Below are positions 1 to 10,639 of a stretch of 64,000 bases of DNA, piece by piece. Both the position numbers and the translations under genes were made by a program. The stretch is from Shinisaurus crocodilurus (lineage: Eukaryota; Chordata; Lepidosauria; Squamata; Shinisauridae): the NCBI GenBank assembly GCA_021292165.1, contig JAHFWL010000189.1, forward strand, positions 124,001 to 188,000, written 5' to 3'. The stretch's first letter is position 1. Each line of letters opens with the position of its first letter. Below the pieces are notes generated by a model that had not been told where the DNA came from, did not search any database, and saw only the letters and a program-made list of their open reading frames with translations.

Positions 1-264
1 AAAAAGATGGAATACCTGCACAATGCCTTTTGAGTGTTAGTGCTAGGAGCCCTCTATCTTGAAGCCACCCATGAGGAAGAGGTTTCAAAATACGTAGGTG
101 AAAACAACTTCCTGCATTGATGTGAGTTTTCTGGAAAATGTTGAATTGGAAAATTTTGTCCACTACTCTGTCCACTACTGCTGTGTGGCTGCTGATAACT
201 TCCGTCTTCTAGGGTCTCAAGTGTGTTTAACTTCCCAATAATTGATTATCTTGGCATATTTGAT

Positions 265-517
265 TTTCTTTACCACCTGCCTTTTCACTAGCACAGGGTA
301 TGCGTTACAGTTCAATAACATATCCCTTTTCCTATATACCATCTTGTTTCAAACTGCCCATTACGGATTTTTAATTCCCCTTTCTAGATGTGGAATTAAA
401 AATCTGTAAAGGGCAGTTTGAAACAAGGTAGTATAGGAAACCTATGAAAAGAGATATATTATTGAACTGTAACTCTGCACACCCTGTGCTAGTGAAAAGG
501 CAGGTGGTAAAGAACAT
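265..517. repeat. Inverted repeat at the 5' edge of the Penelope-like copy
   Basis: The left arm (about 265-368) reads as the reverse complement of 374-517 with a few mismatches; for example the left arm has cctgccttttcactagcaca and the right arm has its complement at about 490-510. The centre is near 370. Penelope-like elements often carry a partial inverted copy at one end, so this is probably part of that element. Confidence 0.75.
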
Positions 518-1380
518 GATTCAGAAAGCTCAGGTAGGGGTGTCTACAATTAATTATGCTGAGGAATCAAAAGAAAGGGCAGTAAAACTGGTAGAGGCTA
601 ATTGTTATAGCATTGTTCTGGGCATGCTGGGAGTTGTAGGCCAAAAACATCTGGGGACCCAAGTTTGGAGAACACTGGGTTATAGGGTACCAGTTCCAGC
701 TGGTAGGAGTGTGGGGTATGCCAGAGGACTGCCAGCTTTGAAAATCTCATTTGTGACTGACAGATTTGTATGGGAGGCCCAAAAGATCCTTTATCGCTGT
801 AACATGAAGGCTACTTTTTTTGTAGTGCCCTGATAACATTGAAACACCATCTTGTGAAGTCTCGGCTGTATGAGAACAAACGTTGGACACGGGAATGCCC
901 CGTCTCCGTGGAAGGCAAAGGGGAGTGTTCAGTTAAGGGGGCTATTTATAAAAATGAGTGTTTGGAATGTAATTCCTTCCACATTGGTGAAACTAGAAGA
1001 CCTCTCCTAAAAAGAAAGAAGGAACACTTGGCTGATACACAACATAATGAAACACGTGCTAGACCATGGTCCCTTCCTATGAGGGAGAAACATGCTGGTA
1101 GAATGACTTCAGTGAAGATCTCTGTGCTAACAGTTGAACGGAGCCTCCAAAGGAGAAAGAGTAAGGAGGCAGTGTTTAGTGATCCGCTGAAACCCAATAT
1201 TAATGTAAAAGATGAGATGAAACGAGCCATGATGTTTGTTAATGCAGCTTGATTGGCTGTGGAATGCAGGTGCTGATGGTTAATCCATGTCCCCTCACTG
1301 AGGTTTGGCCTCCTTCCTGATTGGTCTTGGGTTGGCTCAGCTTATAAGTGGTGTTGTAATATACTCCTATTTGTGACTGA
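444..1380 (+). mobile_element. Penelope-like retroelement fragment with GIY-YIG domain
   Basis: Two open stretches in different frames. 444-833 resembles the end of a Penelope-like reverse transcriptase (RDILLNCNSAHPVLVKRQVV). 839-1252 resembles the linker and GIY-YIG endonuclease (GAIYKNECLECNSFHIGETR, RPLLKRKKEHL). The first part is interrupted at about 624-678 by half of a palindromic hAT element, and a frame change near 830 separates the halves, so the copy is dead. A 3' UTR-like tail continues to about 1380. Clade (Neptune type is the usual GIY-YIG-bearing vertebrate form) is inferred. Confidence 0.7.
624..678 (+). repeat. Half copy of palindromic hAT MITE
   Basis: The stretch gcatgctgggagttgtaggc through ggagaacactg matches the right arm of the palindromic element at 13571-14103. 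Only one arm is present. Confidence 0.75.
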
Positions 1381-1430
1381 AGCTGGTGTTTTATACCAAA
1401 ATGTTTCATATTTTAAAATCTGTTTATATT

Positions 1431-1471
1431 GTCGGGGTTCAGTGTCAATAATACTGACACTGAACCCCGAC
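1431..1471. repeat. Perfect 17-bp-arm hairpin
   Basis: Arms gtcggggttcagtgtca (1431-1447) and tgacactgaaccccgac (1455-1471) are exact reverse complements around a 7-nt loop. An alternating TA tract follows at about 1477-1503. Confidence 0.85.

Positions 1472-1476
<5 letters not shown>

Positions 1477-1503
<27 letters not shown>
1477..1503. repeat. (TA)n microsatellite
   Basis: Thirteen or so TA units directly after the hairpin. Confidence 0.9.
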
Positions 1504-1509
<6 letters not shown>

Positions 1510-1564
1510 TAATTTTTAAAATAATAAAATCTATAAAATATATAAACTGGGTGCACTACTGGTG

Positions 1565-2280
1565 GTCATTTGTTTCATTTTTTTTTGGAGTGTTGTCCTT
1601 TTTTGCCTAACAAATGGAACATTGTTTTTGCGCTTGTGTCAGAAGGATCTATGGATCTTAGGTTACATCTTATTCAGCAAAAACTTTTGTGTCTATTGGA
1701 TTTGTCTAAGTTAGCTAACTGTTGGAGGTATAATACCGCTAATGCTTTGCTTACCCACTTGTTTTGGCAGTGCCCATTGGTTGCTTCTTTTTGGGTGGAG
1801 GTTATAGTGTGGATAAACTTAATATTAATGCTCCTTAATATTTACTGATGCACACATTCTTTTGAATTATTTACCTGCTGTATGAAACTTATCACAAGGA
1901 CAGCGTAAGTGGATTTCCTGCGCCCTTTTGACAGCTAAAAGACTGCTATTACAGCTCTGGAAAGATAAACACCCACCTCCTATAACACAATAGATTGACA
2001 CTTTCAATATTCTTCCCATATTCCAAGACTCAGCCCTAATATTGACAATACACTCCTAGAGAGCTAGGAGTGGAAAGGCATGAGTCACGGGGGGGAACCC
2101 TTTTGTTGTTGTTCTGAAGAATTACTGGAATAAAAGGGAGGAAACTAGGAATGGACTGGTGTGGGGAGGGATTGGTGCTTGGACTTTAATCTTTGTGGGA
2201 GATATACCAATACCATCACAATATACCATCACTCTACAAGCCAATTCTTAGTTGAGGGAGGCACTTTTATTATTAGGGGC
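1565..2280 (+). mobile_element. L1 LINE remnant (RT C-terminal part)
   Basis: The frame at 1570-1848 contains SKLANCWRYNTANALLTHLF followed by WQCPLVASFWVEV, the Cys/Trp pattern of the L1 ORF2 C-terminal region. A further degraded piece (LLTAKRLLLQLWKDKHPPP) follows near 1929. No intact domain. Confidence 0.6.
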
Positions 2281-2400
2281 ACTCTTTATTATTTCCTAAC
2301 TGTTGTTTCTGCTTAATAATTCTGTGCCATGTTTTCACAGGTCATGGGATAGTAATTTATTACTGTGCTTGATATTCTTCAGCTGTAAAATGGGAACATC

Positions 2401-2554
2401 TCATAGATTTCATATTATAGAGTTGGAAGGAGCCTACAAGGCTCTCGAGTCCAACCCCCTGCTCAATGCAGGAAACTAGAGGAGGGGTCTCCCATCCAAG
2501 TAATAACCAGGCCTGACCCGGCTTAGCTTTCCACGCTCAGACAAGCTGAGCCAG
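2401..2554 (-). mobile_element. 5S rRNA-derived SINE with CR1-like tail
   Basis: Read on the - strand, a 5S rRNA-like head (with ggatgggagacc and agctaagccgggtc, the 5S internal promoter regions) is joined to a CR1-type 3' end (gggggttggactcga through ccttccaactct). The fusion recurs at 35364-35510 and 37064-37200. Confidence 0.7.
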
Positions 2555-2919
2555 TGTAAGCACATTATTCTGGTGGCCTGGTGGGCATCAAGAGAGGTGT
2601 CTGCCGGCACCACATTGAAGACCCCAGGTTAGAAGATGCTGAATCTTGCACAATTCAAGAAACAGACCAGCAAATGAACAAAATTTGCAATGTAACCACT
2701 TGTTCCTTGCTCTAATGTTCTGTTCTACACGTGAATGGCACAGCCATAATCAATCAGAATAATGTATTTTGTAAACATTTGGGAGAGGGATTCTACTCTA
2801 TTATCCATTGCAGTAAATTATCTTTCTGGAAGGTCCTACTCTTGCAGGGAGTCTTAAAAGATCGCAGTATTAGCCCTCATTGATGAAAAGTAGTTTACTT
2901 GTACTGTGTTTCTTTGCAG

Positions 2920-3115
2920 ATCAAATTAATCCTGATTCAGATGAAGACTGGGGAAACCTTGGGGTTAGCCCTCATTCGTGATACCATACATGGGGTAGTT
3001 GCAGACAAGGAGGATTTTATCCACTCCAGTGGAAGGTTGAAGAGGGAGCTGACATGCCGGAAAGGATACTTTCCTCACCCAAATAGAACCCACTGCTGCT
3101 TTAGATGCCACAGAG
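2920..3115 (+). CDS. TNFRSF1A: TNFRSF1A exon (pre-CRD1 and CRD1)
   Basis: This exon encodes the end of the leader and most of the first cysteine-rich domain, which forms the pre-ligand assembly domain in TNFR1. The visible core is CRKGYFPHPNRTHCCFRCHRG. The donor after 3115 (gtatga) leaves phase 1 and joins the next exon to make a Gly codon. The acceptor at 2919 gives a phase-0 start, as in the human second exon; a second AG at 2940 is possible, so the exact start is uncertain. The N-terminal part is not strongly hydrophobic, so the signal peptide may be mainly in the unseen exon 1. Confidence 0.8.
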
Positions 3116-3239
3116 GTATGATAGAATATAAAATGGAGTAATACTTATTCAATCCCATATTCTCATGTACCCTATGATGCTTACCCCTGTCAAAAAAACA
3201 TGTACCTTACACTTTTTTGCTGCAACTTAAAATCTGACT

Positions 3240-3617
3240 GCTACTTATATTTAAGTGGGAAATTGCCAAAGACATCCAACACAATAATATTTTACTTCAA
3301 AAGAGGAAACGTCTCCAAAAAAATGAGGGAACTGGTTAAAGGAAGTTGAAAGAGGGAGTCAAGAGGGTTAAATCCCTTCAAAATGCTTGGAGGTTACTCA
3401 AAGCCACAATAATAGAATGTATACCACAGGTTAGGAAAGGTAGCACCAAGTCCAAGAAGACCACAGCATGGTTAGTGAACAGGTTGATGAAGCTATTAGA
3501 GAAAAGGAGGCTTCCTTCAGAAAATGGAATTCTTGCCCAAATGAAGAGAACAAAAAGGCACACAAACCTGCACAAAGGAATTGAAGCAGACAATAAGGGA
3601 TGCAAAAAAGCATTTTG
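3240..3617 (+). mobile_element. CR1-like LINE fragment (EN-RT linker), part 1
   Basis: The 3346-3617 frame (NAWRLLKATIIECIPQVRKG, then KNKGCKKAF-like end) matches the linker of CR1-type ORF2. It appears to continue at 4925, the gap being later insertions. Confidence 0.55.
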
Positions 3618-3618
3618 A

Positions 3619-3688
3619 AGAGCATATTTTATTTATTTAGGGTGCAATCGATAGGCTTGCACACTAAATAAATAAAATATGCTCTTCA
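3619..3688. repeat. Hairpin with 21-bp arms
   Basis: agagcatattttatttattta at the left is matched exactly in reverse complement at about 3668-3688, and the loop holds a further gtgcaa/ttgcac pair. It marks the left end of the DNA inserted into the CR1 fragment. Confidence 0.8.
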
Positions 3689-3689
3689 G

Positions 3690-4800
3690 AGGGGGAAGGA
3701 AGGAGGCTGGGGTGCCATCAGGATGCCTTGTATCCTGACAGCTTCCGTCTCCCCCCCCTCCATGCCCCCTTCATCAAACCTCGAAGAAGCAGCCAGCATG
3801 GTTCTTTCCATGCTGGATGTGAGTGGAGATGGGGGGGGGAGCAGAGCACGGACCCCCCAGCTGCGAGGTCAGAGCGCTGTTTCCAGCCTTGGAGCTGGGG
3901 ATCCAAAGTGTCCTATGGTCCCCTAGATCAGGGGTCCTCAAACTTTTTAAACGGGGGGCCAGTTCATTGTCCCTCAGACTGTTGGGGGGCTGGACTATAG
4001 TTTGAAAAAAATATGAACGAATGGATCAAGTAAAAAAAAAGGACCGGGGTCCTTTTTTTTACTTGATTAAATGAAAAGTTATTATAAATTAATCATTAAT
4101 TATAAATTAATTTGCTGTCTAAAATTGAAATACATTAAATTTTAAAGAGGTATAGAAAGGCTTGATTTGCACACCACACATATCTTAGATGCTTCTGCAC
4201 GTTCACTGGCAGTTGCTTGCACAATGCCACCTGCACTGTTCCTGGCTCTGTTCCCTTCCAATGGTTACTGGAAGGATCTGGAGCCTGCCCCTCTACTCCA
4301 TCTGTCACTGCTCTTTATCGGTGGCCATGTGCTGCCGTCTTCCCCACCTTGTTGCTACTGCTGGTGTGTGGTTGCTTTCTTGCATCTTATCCTGAAGGTT
4401 TCTTGATGATAAACATTTATTTATGAGTATTTTGCTCAGCCGCCACTCTTCCCTTCCCCCCCCCCCGCAGGAGATGCAGGGCGGTGGGTGGGCAGGCGGC
4501 CTGCGCCCCGCCAGCGGCTCAGCCACCCCCTCTCCCCTTACCCCCGCAGGAGACACAGGGCAGCGGGCAGGCGGCCCGCGCCCCGCCAGCGGCTCAGCCA
4601 CCCCATCTCCCCTTCCCCCGCAAGGAGCCTCTAGATCGGCCGCTGGGCCGGATGAAAAGACCCGGCGGGCCAGATGTATCCCACGGGCCGTAGTTTGAGG
4701 ACCCCTGCCCTAGATGCTGTCTAGGGGCCATAGGATCGCTCTCTTGTTTGAGTCGTACCCAGCCTTTCTGCCAAAAATGGCACCCGGGGCGGCTTATAAT
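3690..4800. repeat. Unclassified GC-rich repeat, copy 1 (split)
   Basis: Sequence around 3700-3928 and 4708-4740 (agaagcagccag, cgaggtcagagc, ctggggatccaaa, ctaggggccataggat) recurs at 33780-34240 and 36430-36865. A 779-bp hAT element at 3929-4707 interrupts this copy. No coding capacity recognised. Confidence 0.6.
3929..4707. mobile_element. Non-autonomous hAT element, 8-bp TSD
   Basis: Begins caggggtcctcaaac and ends gtttgaggacccctg, an exact inverted pair. It is flanked on both sides by ccctagat (3921-3928 and 4708-4715), the 8-bp duplication typical of hAT elements. No transposase is encoded. Confidence 0.92.
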
Positions 4801-4924
4801 CACTAATAAAACTGCGATAAAAACAATAATAAAAGAAATACATTAAACACAAAAACAATTAAAAACACAACAGAAACAGAGTAAAAACAGCCTCCAACCA
4901 AACAGACCTGCTTACTCACCAAAG

Positions 4925-5180
4925 GCCTGCATGAATAAAGGACAGCAGAAGGATCATCAAGGCCAACGATAAAGAATTCTTTAACTACATCAGAAGCCGG
5001 AAACCACCTAGGAAGACAGCTGGACTGTTGGATGAGAACACTGTAAAAGGAGTACTAAAGAAAGATAAGAAGATTGCAGAGAAGCTGAACGAATTTTCAC
5101 AGCAGAAGATGCAGGGCAGATACCTGTGCCTGGACAGCAGAATGCTGGAGACTGGAGTAGATGGGCCCTTGGTCTGAACC
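4925..5180 (+). mobile_element. CR1-like LINE fragment, part 2
   Basis: Reads ANDKEFFNYIRSRKPPRKTA then LLDENTVKGVLKKDKKIAEK in one frame, typical of the CR1 EN-RT linker. A 3'-end fragment (ttggtctgaacctgcatggc) follows at about 5160. Likely the same element as 3240-3617. Confidence 0.6.
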
Positions 5181-5320
5181 TGCATGGCTGTTCTTAGAAC
5201 TGCATAACAGTGGAGAGATACGGTACATGAAATTGTGCGATCCATTGTTAATGGGTGAACTCTTGCAACTGGTGATATAACTGCCTATGGGAGAAAGAAA
5301 CATGATAGGATACAAATTTG

Positions 5321-5573
5321 AGAGCCAGTGTGGCATAGTGGTTAGAGTGTTGGACTAGGACTTGGGAGATCCGGGTTCTAGTCCCCGCTCGGCCATGAAA
5401 CTCACTGAGTGACCTTGGGCCAGTCACTGACTCTCAGCCTAACCTACCTCACAGGGTTGTTATGAGGATAAAATGGAGAGGAGGAGGAGGATGATTATGT
5501 AAGCCGCCTTGGGTTCCTTGCAGGAAAAAAGGTGGGATATAAATATAAATAAATAAATAAATAAATAAATAAA
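5321..5573 (+). mobile_element. tRNA-derived SINE, copy 1
   Basis: Full-length copy: agccagtgtggcatagtggt (A-box region), ggttctagtcc (B box), a body with cctaacctacctcacagggt, and the 3' end gtaagccgccttgggttcc plus (aaat)n tail. Four more copies are at 11112-11357 (-), 18783-18950, 21355-21588 and 51459-51702. Confidence 0.9.
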
Positions 5574-5619
5574 ATTAAAATATTAACTGCAATTTTGGCC
5601 TATAGATTACAACAGGTTG

Positions 5620-7033
5620 TTATAAGCTAGCTGTCAAAACTCCGGCTCCTTTTAAAGGGTTTTTTTTTTGTGATAGGGTTATTCAGGGTTTTTTTTTTAC
5701 AGGGACGTATGCAGGCATGAATGCATATGTCCCTGTTTTAAAAAAACACACATGGGTAGCCCTGTCAAGATACCCCTTTTAAAAGGAACCGGAGTTTTGA
5801 CAGCTAGCTGTCAAAGCTCCGTTCTCCCGTAAAAGGGGTGGCTCACACTTTTTCACTTTCCCGAGCACCTAGAATCTTGAGTAAGGGTGGAAAACTGCAA
5901 GGAACATGACAAGAGTCAGGTCCAAAATAACCCCCTAGGAGATCTCGTCATGAAGAGGGTGATCGCTGGTCCACCCCCTTTTGCAAGCAAAGATCACTCA
6001 TGGCTTTGGTTTCTCTTGACAGCTCGCCTTTGACAGCTGTCAAGAGAAAGAAAAGTGAAAAATAAGCCTCTTTTGCAGTCACTTTGGGTCAATGGCCATG
6101 GTGGGTGCTTGCGCATGTTGGCAGCAGACCCCCGCCCCAGGACAGTGCCCAGGCAAGGCTTGTCATTTCAGACCCGCATAAATCCGACAAAAAACCCCAC
6201 AAAAATGTATGAAAAATTCGTACAAATTTCTTGCACGAAAAAGGGGGGGGTTGACTAACCACTAATACCCACTCCAGTGTGCCACTTGGGCACTTTGAAG
6301 GGGCTGTCATTAGCTGTCAACTTGGAGATTGAAAAAAGCGATCTCTCTAGAGAAAGGGCAACATCTGCGTTTATTATTGAGTGGAAACCTCTAATTGACT
6401 TTTTGCAGAGACTGGAAAATAATGATTTGTTTGTTTGTGGATTTATGGAATAATAAGTGAATTTGGGACAACGGGAAGAAAGAGATTTCTCATTTGGATT
6501 ATTGAGTATGAAAAATAATTGTTACCTGTATTTGCTGTAGAAAAAACGGAGGTCTATTTTGTTTTGTTAATTGTTGTATGTTTGATATTATGTGTTTGTT
6601 TCATATAGAAATAAAAAAAAATTAAAAAAAGCGACCTCTGAAATATTAAAAAAAGGGTAAAAGGAGGGGAAAAAAAGCCTGGGCGAGTGCAAAAGGGCTC
6701 ACAATCACGATGGAGGGCACCACGCCAGTGACACTTGGGCATCGCGCTACTTGGGCATCGGTGACTTGGGGCAAGATCGGCAAGGCAGTTTTGCCACTTG
6801 CCAAGCAGCTTGCTCATCGCTTCCTGCAACCCACAATGGGATTGGTTGCCCAGGTTCGGATGACGTGACCACCCATCTTGGGTCAACAACCCCTAGAACA
6901 ACCCATGGGTTGTTGGGATGGTTTGTTGCCCTCGAACAAGCCACCCTGCGGGAAGCGGTCCAAGTTAGCACAACACGACAGCCCACTGTGGCTTGTCACC
7001 CACAATGGGTTGTCGTCTCATGAGATTCCAGTC
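5620..7033 (+). repeat. Large composite fold-back element, copy 1
   Basis: Contains palindromes built on ctagctgtcaaaactccggc and its complement (5625-5812), a tgacagctgtcaagagaaag module (about 6030) and gactgg-type terminal sequence ending at 7033 (gggttgtcgtctcatgag). The same modules appear in opposite order at 15256-16760. An L1-like 3' end is inserted at about 6347-6630. Confidence 0.6.
6347..6632 (+). mobile_element. Short LINE 3' end with A-rich tail
   Basis: About 285 bp ending in aaataaaaaaaaattaaaa and flanked by near-identical aagcgatctct (left) and aagcgacctct (right), consistent with a 5'-truncated target-primed insertion inside the fold-back element. Confidence 0.5.
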
Positions 7034-7482
7034 AATAAGAATGTTTCTTCCTTAGGTGGCAACTGGTCAGATGGTTTACAGGTTTGCGGTAGAAAATACA
7101 GTGACCAATGTCAATGGTGTGTACTTTAGGCATCTGCTGAATTGTTTGCTCTTTATTAATTAAGGGTGCTTCCAGAATAGACTTCACATAATTCCCTGCC
7201 TCATTGTATTTTCCAGCTCTCCTGTGTTTTTCAACTGCTTTCTTTTTTTCTTTCCACAAAAAAATCTGTTAAGGAAGGAAAGACAGGATAGCTGCGCAAT
7301 GCTTTTGCTTGGTAGTGCTAGGAGCTGCGAGGCTGGAAGCACCCTAAATTCTTTTTTTACCTCCACTCCCAGATTACACTGAACTGACAATGTCATTCTA
7401 TGTTCAGCTCTGCATTTCTTGTCTCACTGGGTGACTTTCCCCCCCTCTGTCTTTTACTTACAGTTGTGCAATTAATTTGCAG

Positions 7483-7611
7483 GAACGTATGTTGCACAAC
7501 ACTGTTTAGAACCAGATAAGACACCCACTTGCTCAGAATGCCCCAAGGGTACCTACATGTCTCGAGAGAATTACTCAAATATGTGTTTGGGATGCCAGAA
7601 CTGTCGTTCAG
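7483..7611 (+). CDS. TNFRSF1A: TNFRSF1A exon (end CRD1, start CRD2)
   Basis: Acceptor ttaatttgcag, donor gtaagt. It encodes GTYVAQHC, then CSECPKGTYMSRENYS and CLGCQNCRS, so it closes CRD1 and opens CRD2 with the expected cysteine spacing. In human TNFR1, CRD2 and CRD3 make the main TNF contacts. The exon is phase 1 at both ends, typical of TNFR ectodomain exons. Confidence 0.9.
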
Positions 7612-8080
7612 GTAAGTCTGTTCTTCATATGTGGAGTGGCAGCGAAAGAGATATTTGGAACTTTGTATATGGACTGAGTGGGGAGGATGAGCAGGGAGAA
7701 TGCTGGAATCAGGAATCACAAGACAAAGGGGTTAAATGGTGGTTGGTTGGGAGCATAACAGCATAAAGAATGCTATATGAGACTTTTTGATGCAAGATTT
7801 CTTTTGGGAGCATCAGATAAATTTTTGTACATATACTGCTTTTTGTTAAGCTCAAAGCAGTTTATAGAAATACTATGCAAAATGTAAACACACAATAATG
7901 AATAACTATCCAGATCTACAAATTCCATTTTTAAAAATCTATAGCCTTCCAGTAAAAGCTCTATCAAAAAGGGATTAATCTCTGTTTACTGTTCAGACTG
8001 CTCTGTTGCCAAATGGCCCGGTATGACCTATGTAAAATTAATCAATTTTCTCTCCCCCACCCTCATAACTCTCTCTCTAG

Positions 8081-8227
8081 ATTTTGGGCAGATAGTAGTA
8101 TCCAATTGCACCCCTGAGGGAGATACAGTCTGTGGCTGTGCTGAAAATCAGTATCGGACTAGCCGCACTTCTGAGTTCTTTTGCAAGGACTGCAGTGCCT
8201 GTCACAATGGAACAACCAGGCAAACGT
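8081..8227 (+). CDS. TNFRSF1A: TNFRSF1A exon (CRD2-CRD3)
   Basis: The acceptor follows a CT-rich tract (ctctctctctag). The exon encodes the end of CRD2 (SNCTPEGDTVCGC) and most of CRD3 (ENQYRTSRTSEFFCKDCSAC, then an NGT glycosylation site). The donor is gtgagt at 8228; with it the junction makes a Cys codon and the CRD3 spacing equals that of human TNFR1. A second gtgagt lies 26 nt downstream at 8254 and would shift the frame. Confidence 0.9.
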
Positions 8228-8944
8228 GTGAGTGTGATCAGGACGACATCAGTGTGAGTCCACCCGGCCCATCGTTCACCCTGGAAACAGACCCTCTGCC
8301 TTAAAGCAATGCTGTTTGTCTTCAGTGCAATCTCTGTGTGCTGACAAAATGTATTTCCTTCTGTATCCTCCGCTTCCTTACTTTTAAACACTTCCCTTCT
8401 CCCCAGCTTTTGGTGTTTTTTTTTTTAAAAAAACTCCGTCTTTCAGCCCTTTCGCATCTTCAAGGCAGTATTAAATATAAAATTGAATGCAATAATAGCA
8501 CCATAAATACGTACGAAGCTTCACAGAGTAGCAACAAAAAGACAGGTCTCTGCTCTAAGGAGCATACAATCCAGCATGGAAAAAAATCACAATTAAATGT
8601 GCCAGCAACAAAACCAAAAGAAAACAACAAAGTACATTAAAAGCCACAGCAAAGAGCTAAAAATACTTCAACCAGCCACCCCAAAGTTTTTCTGGGATAA
8701 AGATCTTAACAGCGGTTCTTTGTGGGGGAAGGAAATTCCATAATGAAGATGAAAAAATATGTTGCCTCTCATGGCAATCGGCTTCATCTCATTCTAATAA
8801 AGAATATGGAGCAAGGCTTCATGTAATGACCCGACTGAGCAGGGAGGTTCATGCAGGAGAAGGAACATGACTTGCATACCTAGAACCATGGAGGGTTTAA
8901 AATTTATTACCTTGAACTGTGCTCATAAACTGTTTGGTAACTAG

Positions 8945-9490
8945 TGGAGCTGCTGAGGCAATTCCCCTATGAGGAAAGGTTAAAAGGTGCGAGGCTTCTT
9001 AGCTTAGAAAAATGGTGAGTAAGGGGGGACATGCTAGAGGTGCATAAAATTATTTTGCTGTGGAGAAAGGTGAATAAGGAGATGTTTTTCTCCCTCTCTT
9101 GTAATACTAGAACCTGGGGTCATCCAATGAAGATGAACAGTGGGAGATTCAGGACAAATACAAGGAAGTATCTCTTCACACAGCACATAGTTAAACTATG
9201 GAACTCATTAGCACAAGATGTAGTGGTGGCCACCGACTTGGACAGCTTTAAAAGAGGCTTAGATGGTTTCACTGTGAATAGGGCTATCTGTGGCTACTAG
9301 TCCTGACGGCTATATAATTACTTCCAGTATCGTAGGCAATATGCCTGTGTATACCAGCTGCTGGGGAACGTGAGCGGGAGGGTGCTGCTATCACACTCAC
9401 GTCCTGCTTGTGGGTTTCCTGTGGACAGCTGGTTGGCCACTATGTGAACAGAATGCAGGACTGATCCAGCAAGGGCTAATGTTTTTATGA
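8945..9490 (+). mobile_element. CR1/L3-type LINE 3' end
   Basis: The frame at 9031-9300 includes SGRFRTNTRKYLFTQHIVKL and WNSLAQDVVVATDLDSFKRG, the usual C-terminal end of reptile CR1-family RTs. The 3' UTR (gaacagaatgcaggactgat) follows. 5'-truncated. Confidence 0.7.
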
Positions 9491-10540
9491 CAGGGGGGAA
9501 AAATCAGCAAATGCATTCTTTCCCAGCACAGAGATTTAGTGTTGTGAGTTGAATTTCTGCCTGCTGTGCAGCTGTTGAAAGCACAAAGTTTTATCAGTTG
9601 AAGAATATAGCAATTTTTTGCTCCACTGCTGCCATGGAGCTTTTTCTTCTTCCTCCTTTCTCTCTCCCCAGGTATCCATATCCATATCCTTCTCCACCTC
9701 ATCATCCATGTAATATAATTTATAAAGAAGTTTCTTCATTCTTCCACATCTCTGCTTATGTGTGCAGATAGACACCCCAGATAGGGTTTGCCTCTGCTTT
9801 TGTTTTTGTTTTTGCCTCTGCCCATCAGTGTCGGAACAGTGTTGCTCTGTAGCACTTCCATTCCAGTTTCTCGTAAGTGAGCTTTTTCTCACTATTCCCA
9901 CCATAATCCATCAACATTATCCTCCAGTTGCCTAGAATGTCAAGCTCTTCTGCTCCTCCATCTATTGTGAAACGTTTTCCCCCCATGCACCACTGTGGTG
10001 GAGTGCTCCCTTCCCCTGCAGCCATCACACTTGTTCATCCATTCTCTAGCCTACCCCATTCCACCCACCAAGGGCACAACTAGATATACCACAGGGGAGC
10101 TGTGATCAGAATCTGCCACAATTTATTAAAAATAGAGTAACATTCCCACGAGCCCTGCATCAGTTCACTATCATGATGCAAGAGGAGGAAGGGTTTAACG
10201 CGACCTTCCCCTCCCAGTGCTGCTTTCTGATTGAAATCAGGCTCCTGAAGCTGCTATTTGCTCCATGAGGGGAAATACACAGGTACCGTAGGAGTGCCTG
10301 CCTATCTTCCTCCCTCCACAGAGTGGTCCTGCAATTTTCATCAGGGAAACAGCATGGTTGGGGAGAAGGGTTCAACCCCCTTCCCCTCGTGCTGCACCCC
10401 CAGCTGTTGTTAAACTTTCTTTAAAACTATAAGAAATCCTGAACACTGATATCCTGCGTCACATCTAGTTCGGCCCTGGATAACCAGTACTGGCATGTTG
10501 CCTCTTGCCAATCATTATAGGCTTCTCTCACTTCTCTTTT
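9491..10540. other. TNFRSF1A intron, nothing recognised
   Basis: No gene, clear repeat or structure recognised in this intronic stretch. Confidence 0.5.
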
Positions 10541-10548
10541 CTTCCCAG

Positions 10549-10633
10549 GTACAACATTCAGTGACACACTGTGCGAGTGTCACTATGGATTCTTTCTTCG
10601 GACAGGTGAAAACCACTGCTCCCCGTGCAGCAG
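10549..10633 (+). CDS. TNFRSF1A: TNFRSF1A exon (CRD3-CRD4)
   Basis: Acceptor cttcccag, donor gtaggg. It encodes the last CRD3 cysteines (DTLCECHYGFFLRTGENHC) and the start of CRD4 (SPCS). It enters in phase 1 and leaves in phase 2, matching both neighbours. HYGFFLR aligns with the conserved segment at the CRD3/CRD4 boundary of mammalian TNFR1. Confidence 0.88.
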
Positions 10634-10639
10634 GTAGGG

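Noticed and set aside
444..833. Unknown single-exon host gene
   Set aside because: It reads as the end of a Penelope-like RT, is interrupted by a MITE half, and is followed by a GIY-YIG frame.
2401..2554. Functional 5S rRNA gene
   Set aside because: Only part of the 5S sequence is present and it is fused to a CR1 tail in three copies, so it is a SINE.
5321..5400. tRNA gene
   Set aside because: A and B boxes are present, but the fold is incomplete and the sequence recurs as the head of a SINE.
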